This document shows, one piece after another, positions 54,426 through 64,000 of a DNA stretch of 64,000 bases; within the stretch, counting starts at the first letter, position 1, and the number at the start of each line of letters is the position of its first letter. The notes beneath the pieces are model-generated. The model saw nothing but the letters and a program-made list of their open reading frames with translations. It did not search any database and was not told where the DNA came from. A program made the position numbers and the translations under genes. Source of the DNA: Orientallactaga sibirica (Eukaryota > Chordata > Mammalia > Rodentia > Dipodidae). The DNA lies in contig JAEOAD010001365.1 in the NCBI GenBank assembly GCA_036365145.1, positions 5,377,501-5,441,500 on the forward strand. Direction: 5' to 3'.

Positions 54426-55160
54426 GAGAAGAACAAGCATTTCACTGACCCTCTGGCAACAGGAAGGACTTAGGAAGAGCTCAGTTCCCGGCCTGGCGGA
54501 GCTTGGGTTGGTGAGAAGGGCTTTGCTTGCAGGTATGTCCCTTAGCGCCTACGCGACCCCTTCTATTCTAGAGACGGAGGCCCTGCTGCTAGTAATTTAG
54601 ACATGCAAATCTAGGGTGCGTATTCCAGGCTAGATGTAGGTTTATGTGACTTCCCCAGGGCAAGGAGGGAAGTGTGTGGCGGTGGAAGCAGAAGGAGCTG
54701 TTTCCAATGGCCGACATAGGGAACTCAGTTCTCAGCTCTCCTGTTTGGCAAACACATTGGCTTTTTGATCCCTTGAGAATACTCTGAGAAGGGTCCCGAG
54801 GGCATTTCCATCTACCCACAGCTGCCTCTGAGGCCACCATGAATGGTCACATGGGGAAGTCTCTGTGAGGCCCTGGGAAGCAGCGAGTGTCCCACCCCAG
54901 GCTCTGATCTGTAGCTAGGAGGTGGACAGAGAGGAGATTACCTGGGTCTGATAACTGGTGCTTGACCTCCTGACCCCAGGACACAGGACAGGGTACAACC
55001 TTCTTGTCATCCACCTTGAAGAAGCATGTAACATATTGCTCTTGTCTCCCAAGAAAAACATGAAACGGAGCTCGATTTGCAGCAGAGCACAGGCATGTAT
55101 GGGTGTAGAGCGACAGGGTCAGGGGACTGTCACGGCATCGACTTCACAGTAGGTTTCTTT
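54426..55160. other. Unique sequence
   Basis: No repeat or gene recognised. Confidence 0.45.
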
Positions 55161-55164
55161 TTCT

Positions 55165-55440
55165 ACATGTGTATGTATGTGGGTGGTGTGTGCGCACACA
55201 CAGGAATGTTCAGGTGCACGTGCATGTGGAAGTTGGTGTTGGCTGTTTTCCTCAGTCACTCTGCACCTTAGTTTTGTTTTTGTGACAGTCTCTCAGTGAA
55301 CCTGAGCTCATTGGTTTGGTTAGGCCAGCTGGTCAGCAAGTTCTGGACATCCTCCTGCCACACCCAGCTTTTATGTGTGTGCTGAGGATCCAAACTGAGG
55401 CCCTTATACTTGCGTGGTAAGCCAGCTATCTCCAGACTCA
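55165..55440 (-). mobile_element. Long CA-tailed B2-superfamily SINE
   Basis: Plus strand begins TGTGTATGTATGTGGGTGG and runs through a TCTCAGTGAACCTGAGCTCA middle and CCTGCCACACCCAGC to GAGGATCCAAACTGAGGCCC. It ends at a worn head (GCCAGCTATCTCC). Collinear with 51885. Confidence 0.62.
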
Positions 55441-56950
55441 TCTTCCTAGGCTCTTTGCAGAAGAATTTTCAGAAGATGTTCCAGACGAGAGAGAAATGAG
55501 GGCTGTTCCTTCCTAGCAGGCAGATGTGGCTGTGGACAGTTGTGGTTTTAGAAGAGGAGTTATTTTTCTCTCCCTTAAACATAGATAGAAATTGCTATCA
55601 GCGGTGACAACTCAGGGTTGTGGCTGCAAACCAGCTGCCTTGGGCAGTGTCTGGCTCACAGATGTGAGTTCTTCGGCTCATAGTGAATATTTTAAAATAA
55701 TAACAATAAACTGACATTTAAAATTCAGTGGTCTTCACCTCTGCATTATTTACATTTCCATAATCTCGTTAAAAGTTACTTTATCTGGCAGCACGGGAAG
55801 GTTTGGCTGGTGTTGCCTCCTGTCCATGGAATATTCCATTGCCCCATGGCTCCGTTATAGTAGCCCACCCCTTTGCCTGTCTGACTCTCTCAGGCATGAT
55901 TTGTTTCTCTAGTCCCGAACCTTCCAGAAGAGCCAAGGAAGCTGTGCGCACTGCTTTGAGAATGTAGCTCCGTTCACTTTCTTGAGAATGACTTACGCGG
56001 CAAGAATGGTAGGAAGTAGCTGACCTTAAGCGGTTTTGAGGTTCAATCATTTCTTTCTACAAAGATGATCAGGTCTGTCCACAGATGATGTGAAATGCTG
56101 CCTAAAAGCGCTCACAAAAATGCTTTGAACTCTTCAGAGGTGACCGATAAAGTCAGAGTGATGGTTTTAAACTCCTGGTACTTCAAGCTCCATGAAACAT
56201 CTGTCTCAGACACATTTGTCTTTTACACTTGAAACTGGATACTGTTCTAACGAAGGAATTTCACTTCCATGGGACTGACAAGTGGATGGAGTCGGCAGCT
56301 TTCTCTGAAGTGATGCCCAGACACATGTTACGTTTAATTCTTCAGGAGTGGGAGCCAAGCCTTGGGTGCAAGCTTGACATTTTGGGGGTGTCACCCTTTG
56401 TTTCAGGCCATTCCCCTTGGGTCTTGCTGATTCCTTCATCGTCCTTGGACAGTGCATTGAATATTCAGGAACTGTTAGTAGAATGCCACATGCAGAGACT
56501 CAGTCAATTGTGGAGCAGTCAAGGCTGTAGGACAGGCCCTTAAGGCATGACTGGGCCCTCTTGTCTCAGCTGTGGCAACTTTGGGAACACGTGCTGGGAA
56601 AAGCAGGACATTTTATTCCTTCCCTCCAGAGACAAGATGGCCTCCTGCAGCCCCTCCCCCCACTGTGGAACTGAGGTGACCAACTGATGGCAGTTTATTG
56701 ATTGTCAAAATAAAGTCCCACTGAAGAACTGTGGGACTAACAAGATCATGTTAAACCCACTTCCAGACCCAGGAAACCCTTGCAAAAATCTGTTAGCAGC
56801 TGTGACTCAAGTGTGGCACTTCTAGGTCTATGACGATTAAAATAGATGTTCCTTCCAGCCAGTGCTTGTGAGCCAGCTTGAATTTGGGTTGCTTTCCAAT
56901 TTTTTTTTCATGAACTTCCTAACTTCTTACGAAGGTATAGAAATTAAAAA
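55441..56950. other. Unique sequence, nothing recognised
   Basis: Frames up to 104 codons lie on both strands at 56206-56543, without motifs. A short AT-rich stretch lies at 55680-55770. No SINE is present in about 1.5 kb. Confidence 0.45.
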
Positions 56951-56953
56951 GCC

Positions 56954-57182
56954 TGGGCTGGAGAGATGGCTTAGCTGATAAGGCGTTTGCCTACAGCCAA
57001 AGGATCCCAGTTCGATTCTCTAGGACCCACATAAGCCAGATGTACAAGGGGGCACAAGCATCTGGAGTTCGTTTGCAGTGGCTGGGAGCCCTGGTGTGCC
57101 CATTCCCTCCCCACCTCTCTCTCTGTGCCTCTTCCTCTCTCTCAAATAAATAAATGAATAAATAAATTAAATATATTTTAAA
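56954..57182 (+). mobile_element. DIP-type SINE
   Basis: Target duplication GAAATTAAAAAGCC (56940-56953) and GAAATGAAAAAGCC (57183-57196), one mismatch. Common-subfamily body. Confidence 0.96.
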
Positions 57183-57196
57183 GAAATGAAAAAGCC

Positions 57197-57800
57197 AAGG
57201 GTTCCAGTCTCCATCCAAACTGGTAGTTTCTTATTAAGCGTGTGTTCTAGAATGTGCCATTCTTGTGGAAGAACCCTCATACTGCTGACAGAAGCATGTG
57301 GGCTTTACTTTACAGACCCACATCCTAGCTACCACCTTGACAGTTGTCACACAGTTGAGAGTGGCCAGAGCCAAGCTTTGGGACTTGAGTCCCATGGGAA
57401 GTGCCTGTTTACTTGGCGTTTGGCACCAAGGCCACTCCTTGCAGTTATACTTTGATCCCCAAGGACCCTTCCTGGGAATCCCCCAGCAAGCAGACCTTCC
57501 CTAAATTACAATGTGATCATGGACTTTACGGCCCATCATTGACCTTCTGTGGATCAAGGGGTTGAGAATGAGGTGCCATTGTCCCCCTTATCTGTATGTG
57601 AGAGACAGTCCAACAACCCCAGTGTTTGTCTGAAAACATGGCTAGTATAAAACTCTGTAGAAACTGTGACTTCCTAAACATACCTGTAACAAAACTTCAT
57701 TTATCAACTATGGATGTCAAGACATTTACAACAGTAACAGCAAACATTTTGGTACATTTTGTGTTCATCTGGGATCTTGGAAATGTATAGTCATTAAATT
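57197..57800. other. Unique sequence
   Basis: No repeat or gene recognised. Confidence 0.45.
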
Positions 57801-57809
57801 TACATATAT

Positions 57810-58012
57810 ATATAATTTTTATTTGTTTATGAGAGAGAGAGAGAGAGAGAAGAATGGACATTGACATGCCAGGACCTCTAGCCACTGCAAACAAACTCCG
57901 GACATATGCGCCACCATGTGCATCTGGCTTACATAGGTTCTGGGGAATCCAACCTGGGTCCTTAGGTTTCACAGGCAAGGGCTTTAACTGCTAAGCTATC
58001 CCTTCAACCCCC
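57810..58012 (-). mobile_element. DIP-type SINE
   Basis: Minus-strand copy with a (GA)n tract at 57830-57850 and worn head (AAGCTATCCCTTCAACCCC). Confidence 0.92.
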
Positions 58013-58035
58013 TAAATATATATATATATATTTAA

Positions 58036-58039
58036 CGTT

Positions 58040-58078
<39 letters not shown>

Positions 58079-58289
58079 TTTGAGAGAGAGAAAGAAACAG
58101 GCAGAGAGAGAGAGGAGAGAGAGACGGGGGGGGAGAATGGGTCCACCAGGGCCTCCAGCCACTGCAAATGAAACTCCAGATGTATACACCCCCTTGTGCA
58201 TCTGGCTTATGTGGGGCCTGGAGAGTCAAACTGGGATCCTTGGCTTTGCAGGTAAATGCCTTAACCACTAAGCCATCTCTCCAGCACCC
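58036..58289 (-). mobile_element. DIP-type SINE with long (TTTA)n tail
   Basis: A second minus-strand copy about 25 bp right of the previous one. It starts with a ~43-bp perfect TTTA run (58039-58081) and ends AAGCCATCTCTCCAGC. Confidence 0.94.
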
Positions 58290-58294
58290 CTAAG

Positions 58295-59045
58295 TATATT
58301 TTTTAAATGTGTGTTCTTGATTTATATGCATGGAACTTAATTTTAAGGGTATGGCATTGGGTTTTTCTCACTCAGCATTGTTTCTAAGACCCATCCGTTC
58401 TGGCATCTCCAGACTCTTTCTTCAAAGGGTGCACAAAGGCCACCCCTACATCCTCCATATTTCACCTCTCCTCTCCCTCACTGGCCTGTTTGCAATGGCT
58501 TCCAGTCCCTCAGCATGTCCATGCTGGCCTAATCCTTGTGGACATGTCTGCTCGCAGCCCAGCGTGGAGATTTGGGGAGTGTCTATCCTGTAGCAAATAC
58601 CTATCTTAAATTGGACTAAGCTGCCCAACCGTGTCCAGAGTGGCCATGCCCACCACATTCCTTGAAGCAGTAGGTTATGATCTTATAGCCCATGTCCATG
58701 CCAGCATTTGACATTATCCAGCTAGCTCATTCCCGCCAGTCTAATGCATGTGAAGCAGTATCTCATTTTTATGGTAGTGTGCATTTCTCTATGATTTTAA
58801 GTATCTCTTCAGTGTGCTTGTTTTAAGAGTTAATTCTTCTATAAATTCCTAATACTACCCTTTGACCATTCTTTTCCATTGCTTGACATTTTCTTCTTGT
58901 GGTGATACAGAAAATTCTAGAAATAATACCGCTACTTTTAAGTATAGCAAATACTTTGCCCTTTTTTTTTTTTTAAATCATTTTGTAATTGTGTTTGTTT
59001 CATGACATAAACATTTCACTTCAAAGTGATAAAATGAATCAATTT
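58295..59045 (-). mobile_element. Old L1 3' region, antisense
   Basis: Words GGCATTGGGTTTTTCTCACTCAGCATTG, CCAGTCTAATGCATGTGAAGCAGTATCTCATTTTTATGG and ATTTTAAGTATCTCTTCAGTGTGC match antisense L1 order with deletions. The middle part around 58440-58680 is unassigned. Confidence 0.6.
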
Positions 59046-59049
59046 GTTC

Positions 59050-59197
59050 TTTTTTTTTTTTTTTTCAAGGTGGCGTCTCACTCTAGCCAAGCTGACCTGG
59101 AATTCACTACATAGTCTTAGGGTGGCCTCCAACTCATGATCCTCCTACCTCAGCCTCTTGAGTGTTGAGATTAAAAGCGTGTGCCACCACATTCAGA
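59050..59197 (-). mobile_element. B1 SINE
   Basis: Poly(T) followed by CTCACTCTAGCCAAGCTGACCTGGAATTCACTACATAG and ending GTGTGCCACCACATTC. Confidence 0.94.
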
Positions 59198-59199
59198 AA

Positions 59200-59555
59200 A
59201 TCTATTTTTGATGCCCAGTGAGATTTTATTTTAAAGGTTATGGCTAATGTTATAGCACAGAGTCCTTAAGGATTGAAAGGGATGACATAAAATGGAAATT
59301 ATCTGTCAACGATATATGATCGACTTTTCAACACACACTATAAGAACAAGTAAGAGAGTTCACCATGATTGCTGGAGTCCAGGTCAACATTTCTGCATAC
59401 AAACATCAATAGTGCTTCCCTACCCAAAAACAACTCATTCAAAAATAAAATGCAAAAACAAACAGTGGTTTTCCACCTCATTATTTCATAACCTTTTTCT
59501 ATTTTATTGACTTAAAGAGATTGGTCTTCAGCCACATTAACAAACACACAGTATC
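59200..59555. other. Unassigned AT-rich sequence
   Basis: No diagnostic words found. Confidence 0.4.
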
Positions 59556-59557
59556 TG

Positions 59558-59832
59558 TTAAGGTCTAGGTATGAAGAGTTCTTCCCCAAAAGGCTCATGT
59601 ATTAAGTGCTTGGTTGCCAACTAATGGGGGGGAGTTCCTGAGAATTAGGAAGTGGGGCCTTGCTGGGGGAAGTAACGCACAGGGAAGAGATCCTTGGGGA
59701 GATCTTATTCCGGATTGCTTCTTGTGTCTCTCTCTGCTTCCTGACCACAATGAGGTAAAGACTCTTCTCTATGAAAAACTCCCGCCACCAGTGATGTTCT
59801 GGGCAAGCCCAACAAACTGCCCCTTTTTTATG
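59558..59832 (+). mobile_element. MaLR-like LTR, truncated
   Basis: AGGCTCATGTATTAAGTGCTTGGTTGCC, GTGGGGCCTTGCTGGGGGAAGTAACGC and CTCTGCTTCCTGACC match the LTR class at 35690. It is cut by the DIP to its right. Confidence 0.6.
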
Positions 59833-59844
59833 AGAGGAAGCAAG

Positions 59845-60066
59845 AGCAAGAGTGACTGATAGAGAGAGAAAGAGAATTGGCATACCAGGGCCTTCAGTCA
59901 CTGCAATCAAACTCCAGACACGTGCACCACCTTGTGCACATGTATGACCTTGCACACTTGCGTCACCTGGTGTGTCTGGCTTATGTTGGACCTGGAGAGT
60001 AGAATGAAAATGGGTCCTCAGGCTTCACAGGCAAGCACCTTGACCACTAAGCCATCTCTCCTGCCC
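59845..60066 (-). mobile_element. DIP-type SINE, long variant
   Basis: Contains the triplicated region: CACCACCTTGTGCACATGTA, then TGACCTTGCACACTTGCGTC and ACCTGGTGTGTCTGGC. Head at the right ends AAGCCATCTCTCCTGCCC. Confidence 0.87.
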
Positions 60067-60074
60067 TAGAAAGA

Positions 60075-61000
60075 TTTTTTGTGGTGTTCTTGTGCCTCAT
60101 GGGATCATGCTGGATGGATGTACCATGTGTAATTTAACCAGTTCCCTCTGGTGGACATATAGGTTGTTCACTGTCTTTTTTCTGACCAGCTAACCAGCAA
60201 TTGTAATGAATAACTTGGCAGAGACATCGTCTCACATGTGTGTGAGTATAGTGAGAGAACAAATCCCCAAAGGCATCACTGACAGGTCAAAGGGTGGGTA
60301 CATGTGCTGTTTTGATAGATGGGGCTGGCTTGCCCTCCATGGCTGTCATGCCAATTCATATCTCCAGAGCAGTCTCTGGTATGTCTGCTTTGGTGTGACC
60401 TCACAGGATTATCAAACTTTTGGATATTTGCCAATTAAATAGGTGAAAACGGCATCACAAGGTAGCTTTAATTTGGGAATTTCTCATTATAGTCAATTTG
60501 AAGTTTTTTAGTCTTATGTTTAACCATTTATATTTCCTGTGAATTTTTGTGTTCCCCATTTTCAACTTGGCTATTGTTTTTATTGTAGATTTTGAAGAAA
60601 TTTTAATTTGCTAATCATTGTTTTGAGCTTTTTAAAAAGACCAAGAATTGTCACAATGCTTGTTCGTTAAACTGTCATTTGAGTTTTCATTATTTTCAGA
60701 AATGATAATAATATGATTTTTTCTTCTTCAACCTAGCTGATTTGTTAGATCTTGTATTAGTTTATCATGCTTAAATTTCTGAAATAAACCTCATTTTTAT
60801 AGTTCATTATTTTTTAATGGCCTGGTGGCTCCAGTGGTTGTTATTTCACACATGATTTGTACATCCACATGCATAATAACATTAGGTTGCATTTTTGTTT
60901 TTTTCAGATATTTTTGTCTAGTGTCTTTCAAGTCTGGACATAGTGTGATGTTTACTTGAGTGAAAGATGTTGGAAATGTATCTCCTTTTCTTCTTCACTC
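60075..61000 (-). mobile_element. Old L1 ORF2 fragments, antisense
   Basis: First part: GTGGACATATAGGTTGTTCAC, ACTGACAGGTCAAAGGGTGG, GGATTATCAAACTTTTGGATATTTGCC. Then, from 60630, GATCTTGTATTAGTTTATCATGC and GAAATAAACCTCATTTTTATAG. Both read antisense and in 3'-to-5' L1 order, so they are one deleted copy. Confidence 0.72.
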
Positions 61001-61105
61001 AATACCCTAGGCTGGTTAAAGACGATACCAGTTCCCAGACTTGAACCGGCATGTCTTTTATCTGACTGCTCTTCTGCCTCCTTTAAAGAAATACCATGTG
61101 GGAGG

Positions 61106-61256
61106 GGGCTGGAGAGATGGCTTAGAAGTTAAGGCATTTGCTGACAAAGACAAAGGATCCAGGTTCGATTCCCCAGGACCCACATAAAGCTGAACGCACA
61201 AAGTGGTGCATGCATCTGGAGTTCATTTGCAGTGGCTGGAGGCCTTGAAGCACCCA

Positions 61257-61298
<42 letters not shown>

Positions 61299-61335
61299 TT
61301 CTCTCTCAAATAAATTAAGAAAGAAATAAAATATT
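61106..61335 (+). mobile_element. DIP-type SINE
   Basis: GGGGGCTGGAGAGATGGCTTAG, body GGATCCAGGTTCGATTCCCC, long CT tract at 61258-61307, and A-rich tail. Confidence 0.95.
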
Positions 61336-61845
61336 TTTTAAAAAAGAACTATTGTGTGGATTTCATCTTTCCTTCTTTGGGTTTCTAATTTTCTAATTTA
61401 TGAAGTTCTTCTTCTCTCTTGAGTGAGTGCTGGCATTGAGTGAGGGCCTTGCCAGTGCTGGGCGGGCAGCTCACCCTGGAGCCCAATCCCAGCCCTGATT
61501 TATTAATGTCTCCTCATATCCAAGCTGACTCCTTCTTGCCTTTGTTGAATTTTTAACTTTTTGAGTCAGGTGCTGATTCATTAGTCTTTGTCAGTTTTTA
61601 AACTGGCATGCATTTTTGAGTTTACGACTTTTTCTGTGTTTCAGCTGTGCGCATAGCTTCTGATAGATAGGATTTCACTATTGCTTTAGTAGAAATTCTT
61701 AAACTTTGAGTTGTTTTCCACCTCGAAATAATAGCATGCCTAGGATTTTTTTTTCAGCTGGGACAGACATTTTGACTTTTTTATGATTTCGTTTACTTCT
61801 GTTTTTAATATATTTGTAGAATAATTTAGTTCAAACATTTTATTG
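61336..61845 (-). mobile_element. Old L1 fragment, antisense (weak)
   Basis: T-rich text with TTTACGACTTTTTCTGTGTTTCAGC and GATTTCGTTTACTTCTGTTTTTAATATATTTG. It probably continues the antisense L1 to the left of the DIP but is strongly decayed. Confidence 0.4.
61431..61500 (-). mobile_element. Single ID element
   Basis: On the minus strand: AGGGCTGGGATTGGGCTCC, then AGCACTGGCAAGGCCCTCACTCAATGCC. This is the tRNA-Ala-derived ID layout as a lone unit. Confidence 0.6.
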
Positions 61846-61849
61846 GCGC

Positions 61850-61998
61850 ACGCTTTTAATCCCAGCATTCGGGAGGCAGAAGTAGGAGGATCACCATGAG
61901 TTCGAGGCCACCCTGAGATTACATAGTGAATTCCAGGTCAGCCTGGGCTAGAGTGAGACCCTACCTTGAAAAACAGAAAAATGAAAAAATCAAAAAAA
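61850..61998 (+). mobile_element. B1 SINE, 5' truncated
   Basis: Begins at GGCGCACGCTTTTAATCC, so it lacks about the first 12 bases. A-rich tail to about 61998. Flanked by ATTTTATTGG (61840-61849) and ATTTTATTGG (about 62000-62009). Confidence 0.94.
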
Positions 61999-62104
61999 AA
62001 TTTTATTGGGCACCTCTGTGACCTACAACGTGTTCAGGTTTTTATAGGTGTTTTATGGGCATTTGTAAAGAGAATGGACGATATAGGTGAGCAATCTTTG
62101 CACA

Positions 62105-62577
62105 CTAGGCCCACCAGACTCTAGTGTTTGTGTTCTGTCCTCTTGGTCTGTCCTGGGCTGACAGCTGGGAGGTGGTCCCCTCTCCTAGTTCCTCCATCAC
62201 ATCTTCAGAACAGTCACTGTTGTCACCTGGTGCTCAAAACAGTTAGCTCAGGGACCATTGCAGAAGAGGGGGTGGAAAGAATGGAAGAGCCAAAGGAAGG
62301 GTATGACCTCTTACAATGCAACCACTCAGACAGAAATTGGCCTCGATATCCATGACCTTGCAGTGCCTAGCAATACCTTCGCAAGACCCTCAAACTAGAA
62401 GAAAAAGATGATGACATCAAATTAAAAGAAAGACTAATGGAGAGAGGGAGGGGATATGATGGAGATTGGTGTTCTAAAGGGGAATGGGGGAGGGGAGGGA
62501 AATATCATATGTTTTTTGTATGTAAGTATAGAAGGTGTCAATAAAAAATAAAAATAAATAAAAATACAAATAAAAAT
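62105..62577 (+). mobile_element. L1 3' UTR and tail, relatively young
   Basis: A GGGAGGTGGTCCCCTCTCC region, ATATCCATGACCTTGCAGTGCC, CTCAAACTAGAAGAAAAAGATGATGAC, a G-rich polypurine stretch (62441-62500), then TTTTTTGTATGTAAGTATAG and GGTGTCAATAAAAAATAAA. The layout is that of a rodent L1 3' UTR with its G-rich tract and A-rich tail. Only the 3' UTR is present. Confidence 0.8.
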
Positions 62578-62627
62578 AAACAGATCATCCCTGGGAACGT
62601 CCTTGTTGAGCATTAGAAAGTGTCCTT

Positions 62628-62765
62628 TCAGCTGGATGTGGTAGCACATACCTGTCATCCCATCACTCAGGAAGTGGAAGCAAGAGAGGGTCAGGAGTTC
62701 AAGGTCATCCTCAACTAACAATAATGAGTTGAAGATCAGCCTGGGAGACTTGAGACCTTGTCAGA
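62628..62765 (+). mobile_element. Old B1-like SINE
   Basis: AGCTGGATGTGGTAGCACATACCTGTCATCCCATCACTCAGG and AGCCTGGGAGACTTGAGACC. It has an extra AGTTCAAGG/GAGTTGAAG-type duplication in the middle. Confidence 0.65.
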
Positions 62766-62870
62766 TGGAAGAAAGAAGGAAGGAAGGAAAGGAGAAAGAT
62801 GAAAGAAAGCAAAGAAAGGAAAGAAGAAAGGGAGGGAGGGAGGGCCGGGAGGAGGGAGGGTGGCAAGCAG
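62766..62870. repeat. GA/GAAA-rich purine tract
   Basis: Long imperfect GAAAG/GAGG repeat immediately after the B1-like element. It generates a lysine/arginine/glutamate-rich spurious frame. Confidence 0.9.
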
Positions 62871-63420
62871 AGCTCCTAAGCCTTTATTCCGGATGTCACT
62901 TCTTAGATGTCGTTTACGCTCAGCCTCCTTTCACCTTCCCTTGTCTGGTACCTGCACATACCCTTTGATATTCAGCTTTGCTGGGCGACATGGCCTTAGC
63001 CACCTGCTCGGCATCCAGCTTAGGGCTGCTGGCTGTGCTTTGCGAATTGTCTAACAGAGCCATGAGGCACATGTGCACTTACCAGGAACATAACTTGTTC
63101 TCATGCTAAAGTATCATGTGTGTTAGATTTCGCGTGTGTGTTTCCCAATTCCTCTGCTATGTGATCTATTTTATTTGCTTTCACTCTCCTAATATTGAAG
63201 AAAGTTTGCGTTTTCTGCTAGTTGTAATTCCTCTAATTATAACTTTATATGACATCTTTAGTTCTTATTCTTGAAACATTATCTTCTTTATTCCTTACCA
63301 TGATTAATGACACAATTAACATACTTTCCTTCTCTGTCCTTCTTTTCCATCATTGGACTTCCGTTTTTAAGATGTGTTAGTATATACACCAGTGCTTATT
63401 TATTACACTTTAAAAACCGT
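62871..63420. other. Unassigned AT-rich sequence
   Basis: Some T-rich words (63150-63330) may be antisense L1, but none is diagnostic. Confidence 0.4.
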
Positions 63421-63425
63421 AAATC

Positions 63426-63658
63426 TGGGGGTGGAGAGATGGCTTAGTGATTAAGGCACTTGCCTGCGATGCCTAAGGGCCCAGGTTTGATTCCCCAGTA
63501 CCCATGGAAGCCAGATGCACAAGATGTTGCATATTTCTGGAGTTTGTTTGCAGTGGCTGGAGACCCTGGTGTGCCCATTCTCTCTATCCCACCCCCCACC
63601 ACCGCTCTCACTTTCTCTCAAATAATATACTGCTTTCTTTCAAACAAATAATTTTTTT
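63426..63658 (+). mobile_element. DIP-type SINE
   Basis: TGGGGGTGGAGAGATGGCTTAG head, common-subfamily body (GCCTAAGGGCCCAGGTTTG), CT-rich segment interrupted by CCCACCCCCCACC. Confidence 0.93.
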
Positions 63659-63675
63659 AAAATCATATAATCTGG

Positions 63676-63856
63676 GGGATGGGATAATTGGTCAGTAGTT
63701 AAAGGCACTTGCTTGCAAAATATGCTAGCCTAGGTTCAAATCCCAAGCCACTATGTGAGCCAATAAAGCCACACAAATATCTGTAGTTTGTTTGCCATGG
63801 CAAGAGACCCTGACGTGACCAATCACACAAATAAATAAATAAATATGTATACTCTA
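63676..63856 (+). mobile_element. DIP-type SINE with exact 17-bp target duplication
   Basis: A diverged DIP lacking a CT tract (GTGACCAATCACACAAATAAATAAATAAATATG). It is flanked by AAAATCATATAATCTGG at 63659-63675 and 63857-63873, identical at all 17 positions. Confidence 0.93.
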
Positions 63857-63873
63857 AAAATCATATAATCTGG

Positions 63874-64000
63874 TGATTTTGAGGTCTATTTTCCTTGACC
63901 AGAGGTTGGCCAGTGCTGTTGCCCACTCTAAAGACATCAGAGCATTCCGATTCATATGTCCCTGCAGGGCACAAGGCTGTTCATTTCTTCCCCATCTGTC
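63874..64000. other. Unique sequence at window edge
   Basis: No feature recognised in the last 127 bases. Confidence 0.5.

Overview
This window is mammalian nuclear DNA, almost certainly rodent and most likely from a jerboa or close relative (Dipodoidea). It is packed with a tRNA-headed SINE whose head begins GGCTGGAGAGATGGCTTAGC and whose tail is a CT-rich tract followed by (AAAT)n. From memory this matches the DIP family of the B2 superfamily described from jerboas. Alongside it are B1 monomers with the wording 'CCACCCTGAGACTACATAG', B1-ID composites, and a long CA-tailed B2-superfamily SINE. Species-level placement is inference, because no gene in the window confirms it.

No intact protein-coding gene, rRNA, tRNA or other functional RNA gene could be supported. 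The longest open frames (up to about 213 codons) are on low-complexity tails, on LINE or LTR debris, or in GC-richer unique DNA without recognisable domains. The window reads as intergenic or intronic DNA.

Layout. 1-11 kb: mostly unique sequence with two DIPs, two MIRs and LTR-like fragments, plus a CpG-retaining, probably conserved block near 9.0-9.4 kb. 11.2-13.7 kb: a dense cluster with an LTR, an L1 3' tail and a B1 at one target site, a B1-ID dimer, a DIP, and an old L1 3' end carrying a B1 followed by a tandem array of truncated ID units. 13.7-21.7 kb: largely repeat-free, with several AT-rich conserved-looking blocks, two stretches of decayed coding-like sequence on the minus strand, and one ancient hAT-like DNA transposon interrupted by a DIP. 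21.7-27.3 kb: LTR-like copies, a long CA microsatellite, and a second, larger B1-(ID)n array on the minus strand. 27.3-35.5 kb: old L1 ORF2 debris in both orientations with nested SINEs. 35.5-42.2 kb: DIP-rich, with L2, L1 and LTR fragments and a conserved-looking block near 36.3 kb. 42-57 kb: mixed unique DNA, LTR fragments, CA-tailed SINEs and a clear antisense L1 3' region at 52.5-53.6 kb, with conserved-looking blocks near 50.2 and 54.3 kb. 57-64 kb: tandem DIPs, three antisense L1 segments and one young sense L1 3' UTR.

The most unusual structure is a pair of B1-(ID)n composites about 12 kb apart on opposite strands (12839-13440 and 25400-25998). In each, a B1 monomer is followed by a head-to-tail array of about 52-bp truncated ID units and a final ID with a fuller 3' part. 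The same unit, with the same truncation point, occurs at both loci. Other useful signals are a DIP subgroup with an internal triplicated motif, repeated insertion at one target site around 11.6 kb, and several candidate conserved non-coding elements.
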